Below the pieces are notes generated by a model, which made no database searches, was not told where the DNA came from, and saw only the letters and a program-made list of their open reading frames with translations. DNA of 9,507 bases from Bacteroidota bacterium (lineage in GTDB: Bacteria; Bacteroidota; Bacteroidia; Chitinophagales; Chitinophagaceae), in contig JAEVZP010000069.1 of the NCBI GenBank assembly GCA_023392185.1, positions 1-9,507 on the forward strand, read 5' to 3'. Shown here in pieces: positions 1 to 7,900 of this stretch. The translations under genes and the position numbers were made by a program. Positions within the stretch are counted from its first letter, which is position 1, and each line of letters starts with the position of its first letter.

Positions 1-2018
1 CCTGCGCCCTGCTGCTGAGCGGCCTGGCAGCTGAAAATACCTTTGCCGGTGGCGGCAAAACGCCGTCCAAAGTGCTCGACCCGGCCAATATCGACCGCAG
101 CGTAGCCCCCGGCGACAACTTTTTTTATTTCGCTAACGGCAACTGGCTGAAATCCAACCCCATTCCCGGTACCGAAACCCGTTGGGGCTCTTTCAACGAG
201 TTGCAGGACAATAACTATGCGGCCCTGCGCGCCCTGCTCGAAGAAGCCGCAGCCGCCCAGGCGCCGAAAGGCAATGCCAGGCAGATGGTGGGCGATTTCT
301 ACCGCTCCGGTATGGACAGCACCACGATTGAGCGCCTCGGCATCAGTCCGCTCAAGGAAGAACTCGTGCGCATTGAGGCGTTGAAGACGCCACTCGACGT
401 ACAGCACGAACTGGCCTACCAACACACGCGTGGTAATGGTATGGGCTTCGCCTTTTATGTGTATCCCGACGATAAAGAGGTTAACCGGCAGATTTTGCAA
501 TTCTATCAGGGGGGGCTCGGCATGCCTGACCGCGACTATTATACCAAAGGCGACCCGCGTACCCAGACCATCCGGCAAGCCTATAAAAAGTATATCCGTC
601 AGGTATTGAAGCTGAGCGGCGTGCCGCAAAACCGCCTCGAAGCGGCGGCCGAAAACGTATACAACATCGAGTCGGGCATGGCGCACAGCTCCATGACGCG
701 CGTGGAAATGCGCGATCCGCACAAGCTTTATAACAAGTTTTCGGTAGCTGAAATCTCTCAAAAAACGCCTGGCCTTAATTGGGAGAAAATGCTTGCCGAC
801 CTGAAAGTGGGTCGCGAAAATACCCTGCTGGTAGGACAGCCGGAATTCTTTGCCAACCTGGGTGTGATGCTGCAGAAAACACCGATCGATGCCTGGAAAG
901 ATTACCTTCGCTTTCATCAGGTACGCGCTGCCTCTCCCTACCTGAGCACGGATTTCAGCCAGGCACGCTTCGATTTTTATGGTAAAACGCTGCGCGGACA
1001 GCAGGAGGAAACACCGCGCTGGAAGCGCGTGCTCAACACGATCGACGGCAGTGTAGGCGAGCTTTTGGGTAAGATGTATGTGGACAAACACTTTAAGCCC
1101 GAAGCCAAGGCCCGGATGCTGACCCTGGTCAACAACCTGCAGGAAGCCTATGCTACCCGTATCCAAAACCTCGACTGGATGAGTCCGGAAACCAAAGGCC
1201 GCGCGCTGCAAAAGCTGGGTACTTTCCTCAAAAAAATCGGGTATCCCGACAAGATGAAAACCTACGAAGGCGTAGTTATCCATCCAGATACTTATTATAA
1301 GAACGTAGAAAATGCTTCGGCCTACGAATACAAATACATGATTTCCAAGCTGGGTAAACCGGTAGACCGCACGGAGTGGGGCATGACGCCGCCGACGGTG
1401 AATGCCTACTATAACCCGGCCTTTAACGAGATTGTGTTTCCGGCAGGCATTCTGCAATATCCGTTCTTCAGCGACAAGGCCGACGATGCGGTGAACTACG
1501 GCGGCATCGGCTCCGTAATCGGTCACGAAATGACCCACGGTTTCGACGATCAGGGCCGCCAGTATGATGCCGAAGGCAACCTGAAAGACTGGTGGACCGA
1601 AGCCGACGCCAGGCAGTTCAACGACAAGGCTGCGGTGGTGATCAAGCAATACAACGATTACACCGTGTTGGATACCGTCCACGTAAACGGTGAACTGACA
1701 CTGGGTGAAAACCTCGCCGACCTCGGCGGACTGGCCATTGCCTACGATGCGTTCCAGAAAACCGAACAGGCAAAGAAAGGTAAAAAGATTGACGGCTTTA
1801 CGCCCAATCAACGCTTCTTCCTCAGCTGGGCGCAGGTGTGGCGCGCCAATATTCGTCCGGAAGAAGCGGCTTCGCGTATCGTGACCGATCCGCACGCGCC
1901 CGGCGAGCACCGCACTAACGGTCCGCTGAGCAATATGCAGGAGTGGTATGATGCTTTTGATGTGAAGCCCGGCGCGAAAATGTACCGTCCGGTAGCCGAG
2001 CGCGCAAAGGTTTGGTAG
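1..2018 (+). CDS. M13 family zinc metallopeptidase (neprilysin/PepO-like), exported, 5' end missing
   Basis: Only the beginning is missing. The reading frame is open from base 3 and gives 671 visible residues, close to the usual M13 length. The first visible residues (CALLLSGLAAENTFAGGG) look like the hydrophobic core and end of a signal peptide, so the GTG at 72 is not the true start and the real start lies left of the window. Counting from base 3, the family hallmarks are NAYYNP at about 467 (substrate-binding motif), HEMTH at 508-512 (zinc ligands and catalytic Glu), ENLAD at 569-573 (third zinc ligand Glu and Asp), and a C-terminal VW that closes the fold. The N-terminal part (DPANIDRSVAPGDNFFYFAN) is the typical M13 N-domain opening. 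M13 enzymes cleave oligopeptides; this one should act in the periplasm or on the outer surface. All catalytic residues are present, so it should be active. The Cys usual before the VW terminus of eukaryotic members is absent (KVW). Physiological substrate unknown. Confidence 0.95.
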   Translation, partial: CALLLSGLAAENTFAGGGKTPSKVLDPANIDRSVAPGDNFFYFANGNWLKSNPIPGTETRWGSFNELQDNNYAALRALLEEAAAAQAPKGNARQMVGDFYRSGMDSTTIERLGISPLKEELVRIEALKTPLDVQHELAYQHTRGNGMGFAFYVYPDDKEVNRQILQFYQGGLGMPDRDYYTKGDPRTQTIRQAYKKYIRQVLKLSGVPQNRLEAAAENVYNIESGMAHSSMTRVEMRDPHKLYNKFSVAEISQKTPGLNWEKMLADLKVGRENTLLVGQPEFFANLGVMLQKTPIDAWKDYLRFHQVRAASPYLSTDFSQARFDFYGKTLRGQQEETPRWKRVLNTIDGSVGELLGKMYVDKHFKPEAKARMLTLVNNLQEAYATRIQNLDWMSPETKGRALQKLGTFLKKIGYPDKMKTYEGVVIHPDTYYKNVENASAYEYKYMISKLGKPVDRTEWGMTPPTVNAYYNPAFNEIVFPAGILQYPFFSDKADDAVNYGGIGSVIGHEMTHGFDDQGRQYDAEGNLKDWWTEADARQFNDKAAVVIKQYNDYTVLDTVHVNGELTLGENLADLGGLAIAYDAFQKTEQAKKGKKIDGFTPNQRFFLSWAQVWRANIRPEEAASRIVTDPHAPGEHRTNGPLSNMQEWYDAFDVKPGAKMYRPVAERAKVW

Positions 2019-2040
2019 TTTTAAAATCCAGGAACCAGAA

Positions 2041-2085
2041 AACAAAAAAGACAAGGTGTGGAAGCCTTGTCTTTTTTGTTTTTTT
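2041..2085 (+). terminator. Strong rho-independent terminator after the M13 peptidase gene
   Basis: A perfect 16-bp stem (2041-2056 with 2065-2080, core AAGACAAGG / CCTTGTCTT) closes an 8-base loop and runs into a T-tract at 2079-2085. It starts 22 bases after the peptidase stop codon. The A-rich left side means it could also stop transcription arriving on the minus strand from the reductase gene. Confidence 0.88.
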
Positions 2086-2182
2086 GGGAGGAATATTTCC
2101 GGAAATTCTGGCTTTTAATGCGGCACAGACTCCAGACTTGAAGCGGTCTCATAAACCTTGGAGCAGTTGTTTCGGACAGCGA

Positions 2183-2236
2183 CTTTTGTCATTCCCGAAG
2201 GGAATCTGCGCAGATTCCCTTCGGGAATGACAAAAG
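2183..2236. repeat. Perfect 54-bp palindrome, REP-like inverted repeat pair
   Basis: Bases 2183-2209 are the exact reverse complement of 2210-2236, with no spacer (centre CTGCGCAG). Each arm contains its own small hairpin: ATTCCCGAAGGGAAT on the left and ATTCCCTTCGGGAAT on the right. It lies between two converging genes and has no T-tract on either side, so it is not a standard terminator. The GTCATTCC...GGAATCTG character resembles dispersed extragenic palindromic repeats known from many bacterial genomes. Assignment to such a family is inference, since only one copy is in this window. The rest of the 2019-2290 gap holds no convincing gene. Confidence 0.85.
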
Positions 2237-2290
2237 ATAACCTGCTTTTTCAGAAAGCAATTTATTTAGAAGACCACTTCAAGTCGCCTT

Positions 2291-3157
2291 CTACGCCTTC
2301 CTGCTCAAGTAATCATCCACATTGCTGAACAAAAATTCCGGGTACTCGGCGCAAAACTTTGCCCGGATAAAGCCGCCGTTGAGCGGACGGGCCGCGGGTT
2401 GATTCAGCGAAGCGGTGGCAATCGGGTCCAGCTGATATTTCGCTCCGGGGAAATGTTTCAGGATGCGCAGGGCCAGCTCCACCCGGTTCATATAGTCGGT
2501 GCCGCCCAGGTGGTAGATGCCTTTTTTCCCGTCGCGCAAAAGCAGATACAGGGCGCGGGCGAGGTCGGCGGCGTTGGTGGGGTGGGCAAACTGGTCGTAA
2601 GGCAGTTTCAGGGTCAGTTCCTTGCCTTCCTCAATCTGCGAGACGATGCGGGCCACAAAGTTTTTACCCCGCGCTTCGTCGCCGTAAATATTGGTGACCC
2701 GCAGCACCAAAGCGTTTTGGATTTCCCGCAGCACCAGTTGTTCGCCTTCTAATTTATGCCGGCCATAAACGCTCAATGGGTTTACCGGATCATCTTCTTT
2801 ATACGGTCCGGAAACGCCGTCGAAAACATAATCGGTGGAGAAATACACAAAGCCTGCGCCAATTGCTTTTGCGATATTGACCAGTGTTTCGGTACTGCGA
2901 ACCGTTTTTAAATAACTTTCTTCCACGTTGCTTTCGCAATAATCCACGTGGGTGAGCGCGCCACAATGTACAATTACATCCGGCTTCCACGCGGCGAGGT
3001 CAAAGTTATTCTCGTCGGCTTCCAGCGTGTTGAAATACACCAAGCCATCTACCGGATAGGAAAAATACGAGCCTTTCACCTCCCAGCCTTTTCCGGAAAA
3101 ATACTGGAGGCATTGCCCGCCAACAAGACCGGATGCACCGGCGATAAAGACTTTCAT
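2291..3157 (-). CDS. RmlD-like extended SDR oxidoreductase (dTDP-4-dehydrorhamnose reductase family)
   Basis: 288 residues, the normal length for the RmlD/sugar-nucleotide-binding branch of the extended short-chain dehydrogenases. Visible motifs: GASGLVG at 7-13 (Rossmann GxxGxxG, NAD(P)H binding), STDYVFDG at 107-114 (catalytic Ser/Thr region), and YGRHK at 131-135 (catalytic Tyr131 and Lys135). The C-terminal part has the family's HPTNAADLARAL segment at about 192-203. Family members reduce a 4-keto group on a nucleotide sugar, as in dTDP-L-rhamnose synthesis, in the cytoplasm. No rmlA, rmlB or rmlC is next to it, so the substrate is unproven. It is the last gene of a minus-strand series. 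Its ATG lies inside the outermost heptamer of the repeat array that follows the four-helix-bundle gene, so its translation start may have been reshaped by that element. A role in reducing the product of the nearby synthase is possible but speculative. Confidence 0.88.
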   Translation of the reverse strand: MKVFIAGASGLVGGQCLQYFSGKGWEVKGSYFSYPVDGLVYFNTLEADENNFDLAAWKPDVIVHCGALTHVDYCESNVEESYLKTVRSTETLVNIAKAIGAGFVYFSTDYVFDGVSGPYKEDDPVNPLSVYGRHKLEGEQLVLREIQNALVLRVTNIYGDEARGKNFVARIVSQIEEGKELTLKLPYDQFAHPTNAADLARALYLLLRDGKKGIYHLGGTDYMNRVELALRILKHFPGAKYQLDPIATASLNQPAARPLNGGFIRAKFCAEYPEFLFSNVDDYLSRKA

Positions 3158-3195
3158 AGGTCATGGGTCATAAGTCATAGGTCACGTGTCATGGC
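3154..3195. repeat. Heptamer array (TCATRRG), left inverted repeat of the four-helix-bundle cassette
   Basis: Six 7-bp units read in order TCATAGG, TCATGGG, TCATAAG, TCATAGG, TCACGTG, TCATGGC. Bases 3161-3193 match the reverse complement of 3569-3601 at 29 of 33 positions. On the minus strand most units read NNNATGA, supplying both ATG and TGA. The four-helix-bundle gene stops in the fifth listed unit (TGA, 3182-3184) and the reductase starts in the first (ATG, 3155-3157). Confidence 0.85.
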
Positions 3196-3571
3196 CCTGA
3201 TTCTGTGCTTTTAGTTTGGAACGGTAAGTGGTAAATATTTTGGTGAGTTCAAAGGCCTCTTGTTGAATCGGCGTGCTGATTTGACTGGATGCTAAGCCAC
3301 TGTCAGAAAGCATCTCTATCCAGAAAAGCGTTTCATCTGCTTCTTCCACCACAATGCAAAGCTTTGCATACTTTTCATTGGCGGAGCGTGCCAGGCACAT
3401 GGCCCGGTAGTTGGCCGCAACAGAGGTGGCGGAGCGCAGGAGCTGCTTCCCGAGCACAAAGGCTGCTGTGGTTTTCGGCAACCCATCTACAAGCTGAACA
3501 ATCTGCAAAGCAAATGCTTTCGTCCTGCGACGATACAATTCATTAGAATGCTCCGGGTTAGTAGCTGTCAT
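3182..3571 (-). CDS. Four-helix-bundle protein (S23 / 23S rRNA intervening-sequence protein family)
   Basis: 129 residues, mostly helical and rich in charged residues. It carries the family signature: QLLRSATSVAANYRA at 43-57 (helix 2) and VVEEADETLFWIEML at 74-88 (helix 3), with an N-terminal helix around RTKAFALQIVQLVDGLPK (16-33) and a C-terminal helix around 102-122. Such proteins are about 115-130 residues. They were first described as products of intervening sequences in 23S rRNA genes, and stand-alone copies are frequent in Bacteroidota. Their biochemical role is not settled; a basic surface suggests nucleic-acid contact, which is inference. The ATG at 3569-3571 sits in the right heptamer array and the TGA in the left one. 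It is 17 bases from the synthase stop and 24 from the reductase start, so it is probably co-transcribed with them. No separate promoter is visible. Confidence 0.92.
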   Translation of the reverse strand: MTATNPEHSNELYRRRTKAFALQIVQLVDGLPKTTAAFVLGKQLLRSATSVAANYRAMCLARSANEKYAKLCIVVEEADETLFWIEMLSDSGLASSQISTPIQQEAFELTKIFTTYRSKLKAQNQGHDT

Positions 3572-3601
3572 GACTTATGACCTATAACTTATGACCCATG
3601 A
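3567..3601. repeat. Heptamer array, right inverted repeat of the four-helix-bundle cassette
   Basis: Read on the minus strand, the five units are TCATGGG, TCATAAG, TTATAGG, TCATAAG, TCATGAC. The three middle units contribute TAA, TAG and TAA, one in each reading frame. The first of these TAA codons (3589-3591) ends the synthase gene. The ATG in the last unit starts the four-helix-bundle gene. Confidence 0.85.
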
Positions 3602-4845
3602 AATGAAGGCATTTCCTGCGGATACTCTTTGTTTTCGATTTTGCTGCGCACGGCCCGGAAAGCGTCCAGTGTCTCTTGAATATCCTGTTCGGTATGCGCT
3701 GCTGTTGGGATAAGGCGCAGGATAATCTGCCCTTTCGGGATGACCGGATACACCACCACCGAGCAGAAAATACCGTAATTCTCGCGCAGGTCTTTGATGA
3801 GTTGCACCGCATCGTAGAGGCCGCCTGCCATGCGCACCGGCGTGACCGGGCTGTTGGTCGTGCCGATGTCGAAACCCGCTTCGCGCAGTCCGTTTTGCAG
3901 CATATTGACGTTGCGCCACAGGGTTGCTTTCAGTTCCGGCTTGTTGCGCAAGAGTTCCAGGCGTTTTTGATTGCCCAGTACAATCGGCATCGGCAGGCTT
4001 TTGGCAAAAATCTGCGAGCGCATGTTGTAGCGCAGGTAGGTGAGCACTTTTTTATCCGCTGCCAGGAAGCCGCCGATCGAAGCCATGCTTTTGGCGAAGG
4101 TGGAGAAATAGATGTCAATCTCTTTCATGCAGGCCTGTTCTTCGCCTACGCCCGCGCCTTTTGCGCCAATGGTGCCAAAGCCGTGTGCATCATCTACAAA
4201 AAGCCGGAAATCATACTTCTTTTTCAGCTGGGCGATCTCTGCCACACGCCCCTGATTGCCGCTCATCCCGAAAACACCTTCGGTGATGAGCAGGATGCCG
4301 CCACCGGTTTCTTCGGCAATGTTTTTAGCGCGTTCCAGTTGCTTTTCGCAGTCGGCCACGTCGTTGTGTTTAAACACAAAGCGCTTGCCGGGATGGAGGC
4401 GCAGCCCGTCGATAATGCAGGCGTGGCTTTCGGCGTCATACACAATCACGTCGCGGCGTCCGGCCAGCGCGTCAATGGCGCTCACCATGCCCTGGTAGCC
4501 GAAGTTGAACAGCATGGCGTCTTCAGTGCCCACAAATTCGGCGAGGTCTTTTTCCAGCTTTTCGTGCTCGGCGGTGTTGCCGCTCATCATGCGGGCACCC
4601 ATAGGGTAGGCCATGCCGTAGGCGGCTGCGCCTTCGGTATCGGCTTTGCGCACTTCCGGGTGGTTGGCGAGGCCAAGATAGTTGTTCAGGCTCCAGACGA
4701 TCACTTCTTTTCCCTGGAATTGCATCCGGTTGCCGAGCTCGCCTTCCAGCTTCGGAAAAGCAAAATAGCCGGGTGCCTGTTCGGCATAGTCGCCGATGGG
4801 TCCGAGGCGGCTTTCAAATTTGGCAAAAAGATCGGTCTGGGCCAT
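3589..4845 (-). CDS. Alpha-oxoamine synthase family PLP enzyme (serine palmitoyltransferase / cysteate acyltransferase / KBL-like)
   Basis: 418 residues, fold type I PLP enzyme. Motifs: SLNNYLGLA at 52-60 (family N-terminal hallmark), DAESHAC with His141 (stacks on the PLP ring), VDDAHGFG at 217-224 (Asp and His contacting PLP), FSTFAKSMAS at 247-256 with Lys252 as the likely Schiff-base lysine, and ILRLIPTAAHT at 375-385 (Arg377, carboxylate binding). Members condense an amino acid with an acyl-CoA or acyl-ACP and release CO2. Candidate products are 3-ketosphinganine (from serine), 3-ketocapnine (from cysteate; sulfonolipids of Bacteroidota), 8-amino-7-oxononanoate, or 2-amino-3-ketobutyrate. 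No biotin genes or threonine dehydrogenase are adjacent, so a lipid role is my preferred reading, but the sequence does not decide it. The start at 4843-4845 gives a normal N-terminus and lies about 38 bases below a -7 box. The last three residues (HGS) and the stop codon are encoded by the heptamer array. Confidence 0.9.
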   Translation of the reverse strand: MAQTDLFAKFESRLGPIGDYAEQAPGYFAFPKLEGELGNRMQFQGKEVIVWSLNNYLGLANHPEVRKADTEGAAAYGMAYPMGARMMSGNTAEHEKLEKDLAEFVGTEDAMLFNFGYQGMVSAIDALAGRRDVIVYDAESHACIIDGLRLHPGKRFVFKHNDVADCEKQLERAKNIAEETGGGILLITEGVFGMSGNQGRVAEIAQLKKKYDFRLFVDDAHGFGTIGAKGAGVGEEQACMKEIDIYFSTFAKSMASIGGFLAADKKVLTYLRYNMRSQIFAKSLPMPIVLGNQKRLELLRNKPELKATLWRNVNMLQNGLREAGFDIGTTNSPVTPVRMAGGLYDAVQLIKDLRENYGIFCSVVVYPVIPKGQIILRLIPTAAHTEQDIQETLDAFRAVRSKIENKEYPQEMPSFHGS

Positions 4846-4882
4846 ATAAAATAAAGGGGTGTAAAGTTTTGAAATTTGGGTG

Positions 4883-4890
4883 CAAAAGTA
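4883..4890 (-). promoter_or_regulatory. Bacteroidota -7 box for the alpha-oxoamine synthase gene
   Basis: The minus strand reads TACTTTTG, an exact match to TAnnTTTG, the -7 element of the Bacteroidota primary sigma factor. It predicts a leader of about 30 bases before the ATG. No clear -33 TTTG is seen at the expected spacing. It lies between a likely terminator of the preceding gene and the start codon, suggesting the synthase begins its own transcript. Confidence 0.55.
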
Positions 4891-4917
4891 CGTAGCGGGA
4901 AGAGGAATGGCTTTGCT

Positions 4918-4961
4918 AAAAAGACGGAAGGGTTGACCGGCATTTCAAAGCCAGCGAACCC
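4918..4961 (-). terminator. Probable terminator after the T9SS surface protein gene
   Basis: On the minus strand, GGGTT (4961-4957) and CTGGC pair with GCCGG and AACCC (4934-4930), giving a two-part stem with a small internal loop and an 8-base apical loop. A run of five T follows (4922-4918), seven bases past the stem. The imperfect stem and delayed T-run make it weaker than the terminator at 2041-2085. It begins 30 bases after the upstream gene's stop codon. Confidence 0.45.
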
Positions 4962-4990
4962 ATCCACCAGAAGACCCCAATTTCCGGAAA

Positions 4991-7900
4991 TTACCGGTTG
5001 CTCACCGACAGTCGCATTGGGGTTGACACTCCGGAGACGTCCGTTACCGTTACCAGATACAGACCGGGAGCCCATCCTGCAAGATCGAGCGTAGTCTCCG
5101 GGGCTACGGGCCGCGTTTGGAGCAGCCGTTTTCCGGAAATATCACATACCACAATCCGCGCCGCTACGGTAGTTCCGGTTTGCACTGTTACTGTGCCGGT
5201 GGTTGGGTTGGGAAAGAGGTTCCAGCCTTCCGGGAAAACGTTGGAAATACCCTGCACCGTTACCGAATAGCAGGCGCTCTCTACCGTGCAGATGCCATTG
5301 GTTATAGAAACGCCATAACTGCCACTGTGTGTCGGCGTATAGCTTTGGCCGGTATGACCTATCGGGTCCCTGGTGCTGCCGTTGCATTCAAACCAACTGT
5401 AGGAGGCACCGTTTTGTATGGCGGTGAGAGTACCGCCTGCCTGGGTAACAGTCCGGGCCGGCGCCGCAATAACAACAATGCGTTGGCTGTCGATACTTAT
5501 GCAGCCTGCCGGGCTCGTGAAAGTGTAGGTAGCATAACCACTTCCGGGCGAAATACCGGATACCCTGCCGGTGCTGTTCACCGTAAAACCACTTGAGTTT
5601 GTTGTTTTTCCCCATACCCCGCCTGGAGTGGTGTTGGAGAGTTGCATTGCCGTACCGGTACAAAGCGTATCGCCGCCGGTAATAGGGGTTATTACAGGCA
5701 GCGGGTGGATCGTTACCGGAAGCGACCTGGAAGCAGTGCAACCGTTGCTGCCCGTTACCGTATAGGTAATAGAGGTTGTTCCGGCGCGCAGGGCCAGAAA
5801 GGAGGCCGTGTTGCCGGAGCGATATTGAATCCGTGCAAGGGTGGTGTCGCCTATGTGCCAGGTGCCGGCGGTCGTGCCGGTTGCCATAAAACTTTTGCCC
5901 TCGCAGACAGGGGCTCCATTATTGATTGTAAAAGCAGGGGTGGCAGGTGCCGGCAGCACCATGAGGATTCGCTCGGCGGTTACCGGACATCCACCCGAAA
6001 GCACTGTATACCGAACCGTATCCATGCCACTGGCAATCCCTGTTACCAGGCCCGCAGCGCTTATGGTTGCTATTGCAGGCGTAGAACCCGACCAGACCCC
6101 ACCGCTGACGGAAGCAGTATACATCTGAGCAGAACCGACGCAAACACTATCACTGCCGGTAATGGTTCCGGCCACAGCCTCTAAGGGAAATTCATAGGCC
6201 CCGATATCAATGTTGGCTCCTGAAAGGCGGGGATTCCCGCCAACGTCTTTGGGATGATTTGAAACAATAGAGTAACCGTCTAATCCGGCGCCGATGGCCG
6301 GGCTACAAGCCGTAAGGCTGTAGTCACCCGCAGTGGTGGGCGCGGCAGCCGCCGGTAGCGGAGCCACGAAAGCCGGGTTGGCACTGCTGTTTCCCGGCCC
6401 GTAATTCAGAGAGGCATAGGTGGGATCCTCAATAATGCAATGGTAAAGATCTCCGGGGTAGCTGCCATTGACATTATAAAAACAGCCGGAGGGTCCTTCC
6501 CACAGAATGCAGTTGGTAAGATCGGGAACGGTGTAATCGCAGTACATTCCATTGCCATGCGCCGCGCTATCGCCTGCAAAAGTGCAGTTGAGCAGGAAAG
6601 GCAAGCCGCCCGCCTGATACGCTGCAATAGCGCCGCCCTGAAGGCCTCCTTTATTTCCGGAAAATAAGGTATTGATGATTTCCAGGTAAGAACTGGTGTT
6701 CAGATTGCTGTCCAGGCAAAGCGCGCCGCCCGCCGTATCGGCCACATTTCCGGAAAACCGGCATCCGACCACCCCCAGATTAAATTGGGTTTCATAAACC
6801 GCGCCTCCTTTTCCGGAAGCATAATTGCTTAAAAACGTACTGGTGAATATATTGCTTTTGGATTTTAAGTAAATGGCGCCGCCCCGACGGGCCGAGTCCT
6901 TTGTGAAGGAGCAACCCGAATACCCGCTGGTGTAAGCAGGCGGCGCCGTGTTGGAAATAGCACCGCCGTTTCCGTTATGCGCTGTATTAGCATGAAAGAC
7001 CGAGTTGTGACAGGAAAGCGGATCGGTGCTCCCGATGCGCTGACTGTAGGCGATGGCGCCGCCATTTCCTACACTGGCTTTGTTGGCTGTGAAAGTGCAG
7101 GTATCAATGGTTGCCCCGGCCGTCAGGTCCAGCGCACCTCCGGATGGGGCCGCGTTGCGGGTAAAAGTGCAGCGGATGGTAGTGAGGTAACCGGCCGCCC
7201 GGATAGCACCCCCGCCCGCCGCGCCGGAAACAGAAGAAGCAGCGTTGTGGGTAAAGGATCCGTCTAAAAAACTGCAAGTTGCCCCAGGAGCCGTATAAAC
7301 AGCCCCGCCTTCTGACGTGGCCTGGTTGTTATCAAAAGTGCAACCTCTGAAATACGGACTGGCAGGCGTGGAAAACAGGTAAACGGCACCCCCAAACTGC
7401 GCATTATTGTCTGTGAAATAAACGTTTTTAAAGGATAGTGACGCGCTTTCGGCGTAAAGTCCGCCACCCGAGCCCCCGGCGTTGTTGCGTATGATACAAT
7501 CCTGAATGGCTCCCCGGGCTGACGCCTGTGAAATCCACAATCCGCCTCCTTTGGCGCGTTGACCGGCGCCGCTGGCATTGCCATGCGCTATGGTTACGCC
7601 GTCCAGAAGCGTGCTGTCGCCTGCTGAAGCGATGTTGGATAGGGTGACTACATGGTAGGAATTGTCCAGGCTGTCGCCTGCTACTCCAATATCACCACTT
7701 AAAACCGTAAGGTTGGCAGCTCCGTTTCGGGTGCCCCCACCGCTTGGGTAGCCGCCGTATACCCGCAGCCCGTTACGCGCGATCAGAAAAGTACTGTCAC
7801 GACCGGCGCTGCTCTGCACACCGGTAGGGTAGTATGTCCCTTTCGCAATATGAACGTTAAACGAAACCGTCGGGCTTGCTGCCTGAGCAAAGTTCAGGGC

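Larger units (their letters stand above)
3154..3601. mobile_element. Putative IVS-like cassette: four-helix-bundle ORF between inverted heptamer arrays
   Basis: The unit has a single ORF (3182-3571) whose start and stop codons both lie inside 33-bp inverted repeats (3161-3193 and 3569-3601). In a minus-strand transcript the two arms could pair at 31 of 33 positions, counting two G-U pairs, placing the ORF in the loop. This is the same plan as the intervening sequences in 23S rRNA of some bacteria, which encode S23-type four-helix-bundle proteins between complementary ends. There is no transposase and no obvious target-site duplication. Mobility is inferred from the architecture, not shown. 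Confidence 0.5.

Noticed and set aside
72..74. GTG at 72 as the start of the M13 peptidase
   Set aside because: The frame stays open to the left edge and encodes a hydrophobic stretch typical of a signal peptide, so the gene begins outside the window.
2012..2230. Small + strand ORF after the M13 peptidase gene
   Set aside because: It runs through the terminator hairpin and into the 54-bp palindrome, and its translation is low-complexity and unlike any protein.
2243..2259. Short hairpin TGCTTT/AAAGCA downstream of the reductase gene
   Set aside because: Only six, mostly A-T, base pairs with no clean T-tract in the minus-strand direction; too weak to call a terminator.
3154..3195. Heptamer array as a CRISPR or variable-number phase-variation tract
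   Set aside because: There are no spacers, units are only 7 bp, and the unit lies at gene boundaries in inverted pairs. Phase variation by unit number would not change a reading frame within a gene here.
3676..4854. Long + strand open frame (392 codons) opposite the alpha-oxoamine synthase gene
   Set aside because: It is the mirror of a well-conserved enzyme gene. Its translation is rich in His, Ala and Phe with no recognisable family, as expected of an antisense shadow.
5642..6184. + strand ORF of 180 codons inside the T9SS surface protein gene
   Set aside because: Shadow of the repetitive Thr/Gly/Val-rich coding region; the minus strand has the signal peptide, domains and sorting tail.
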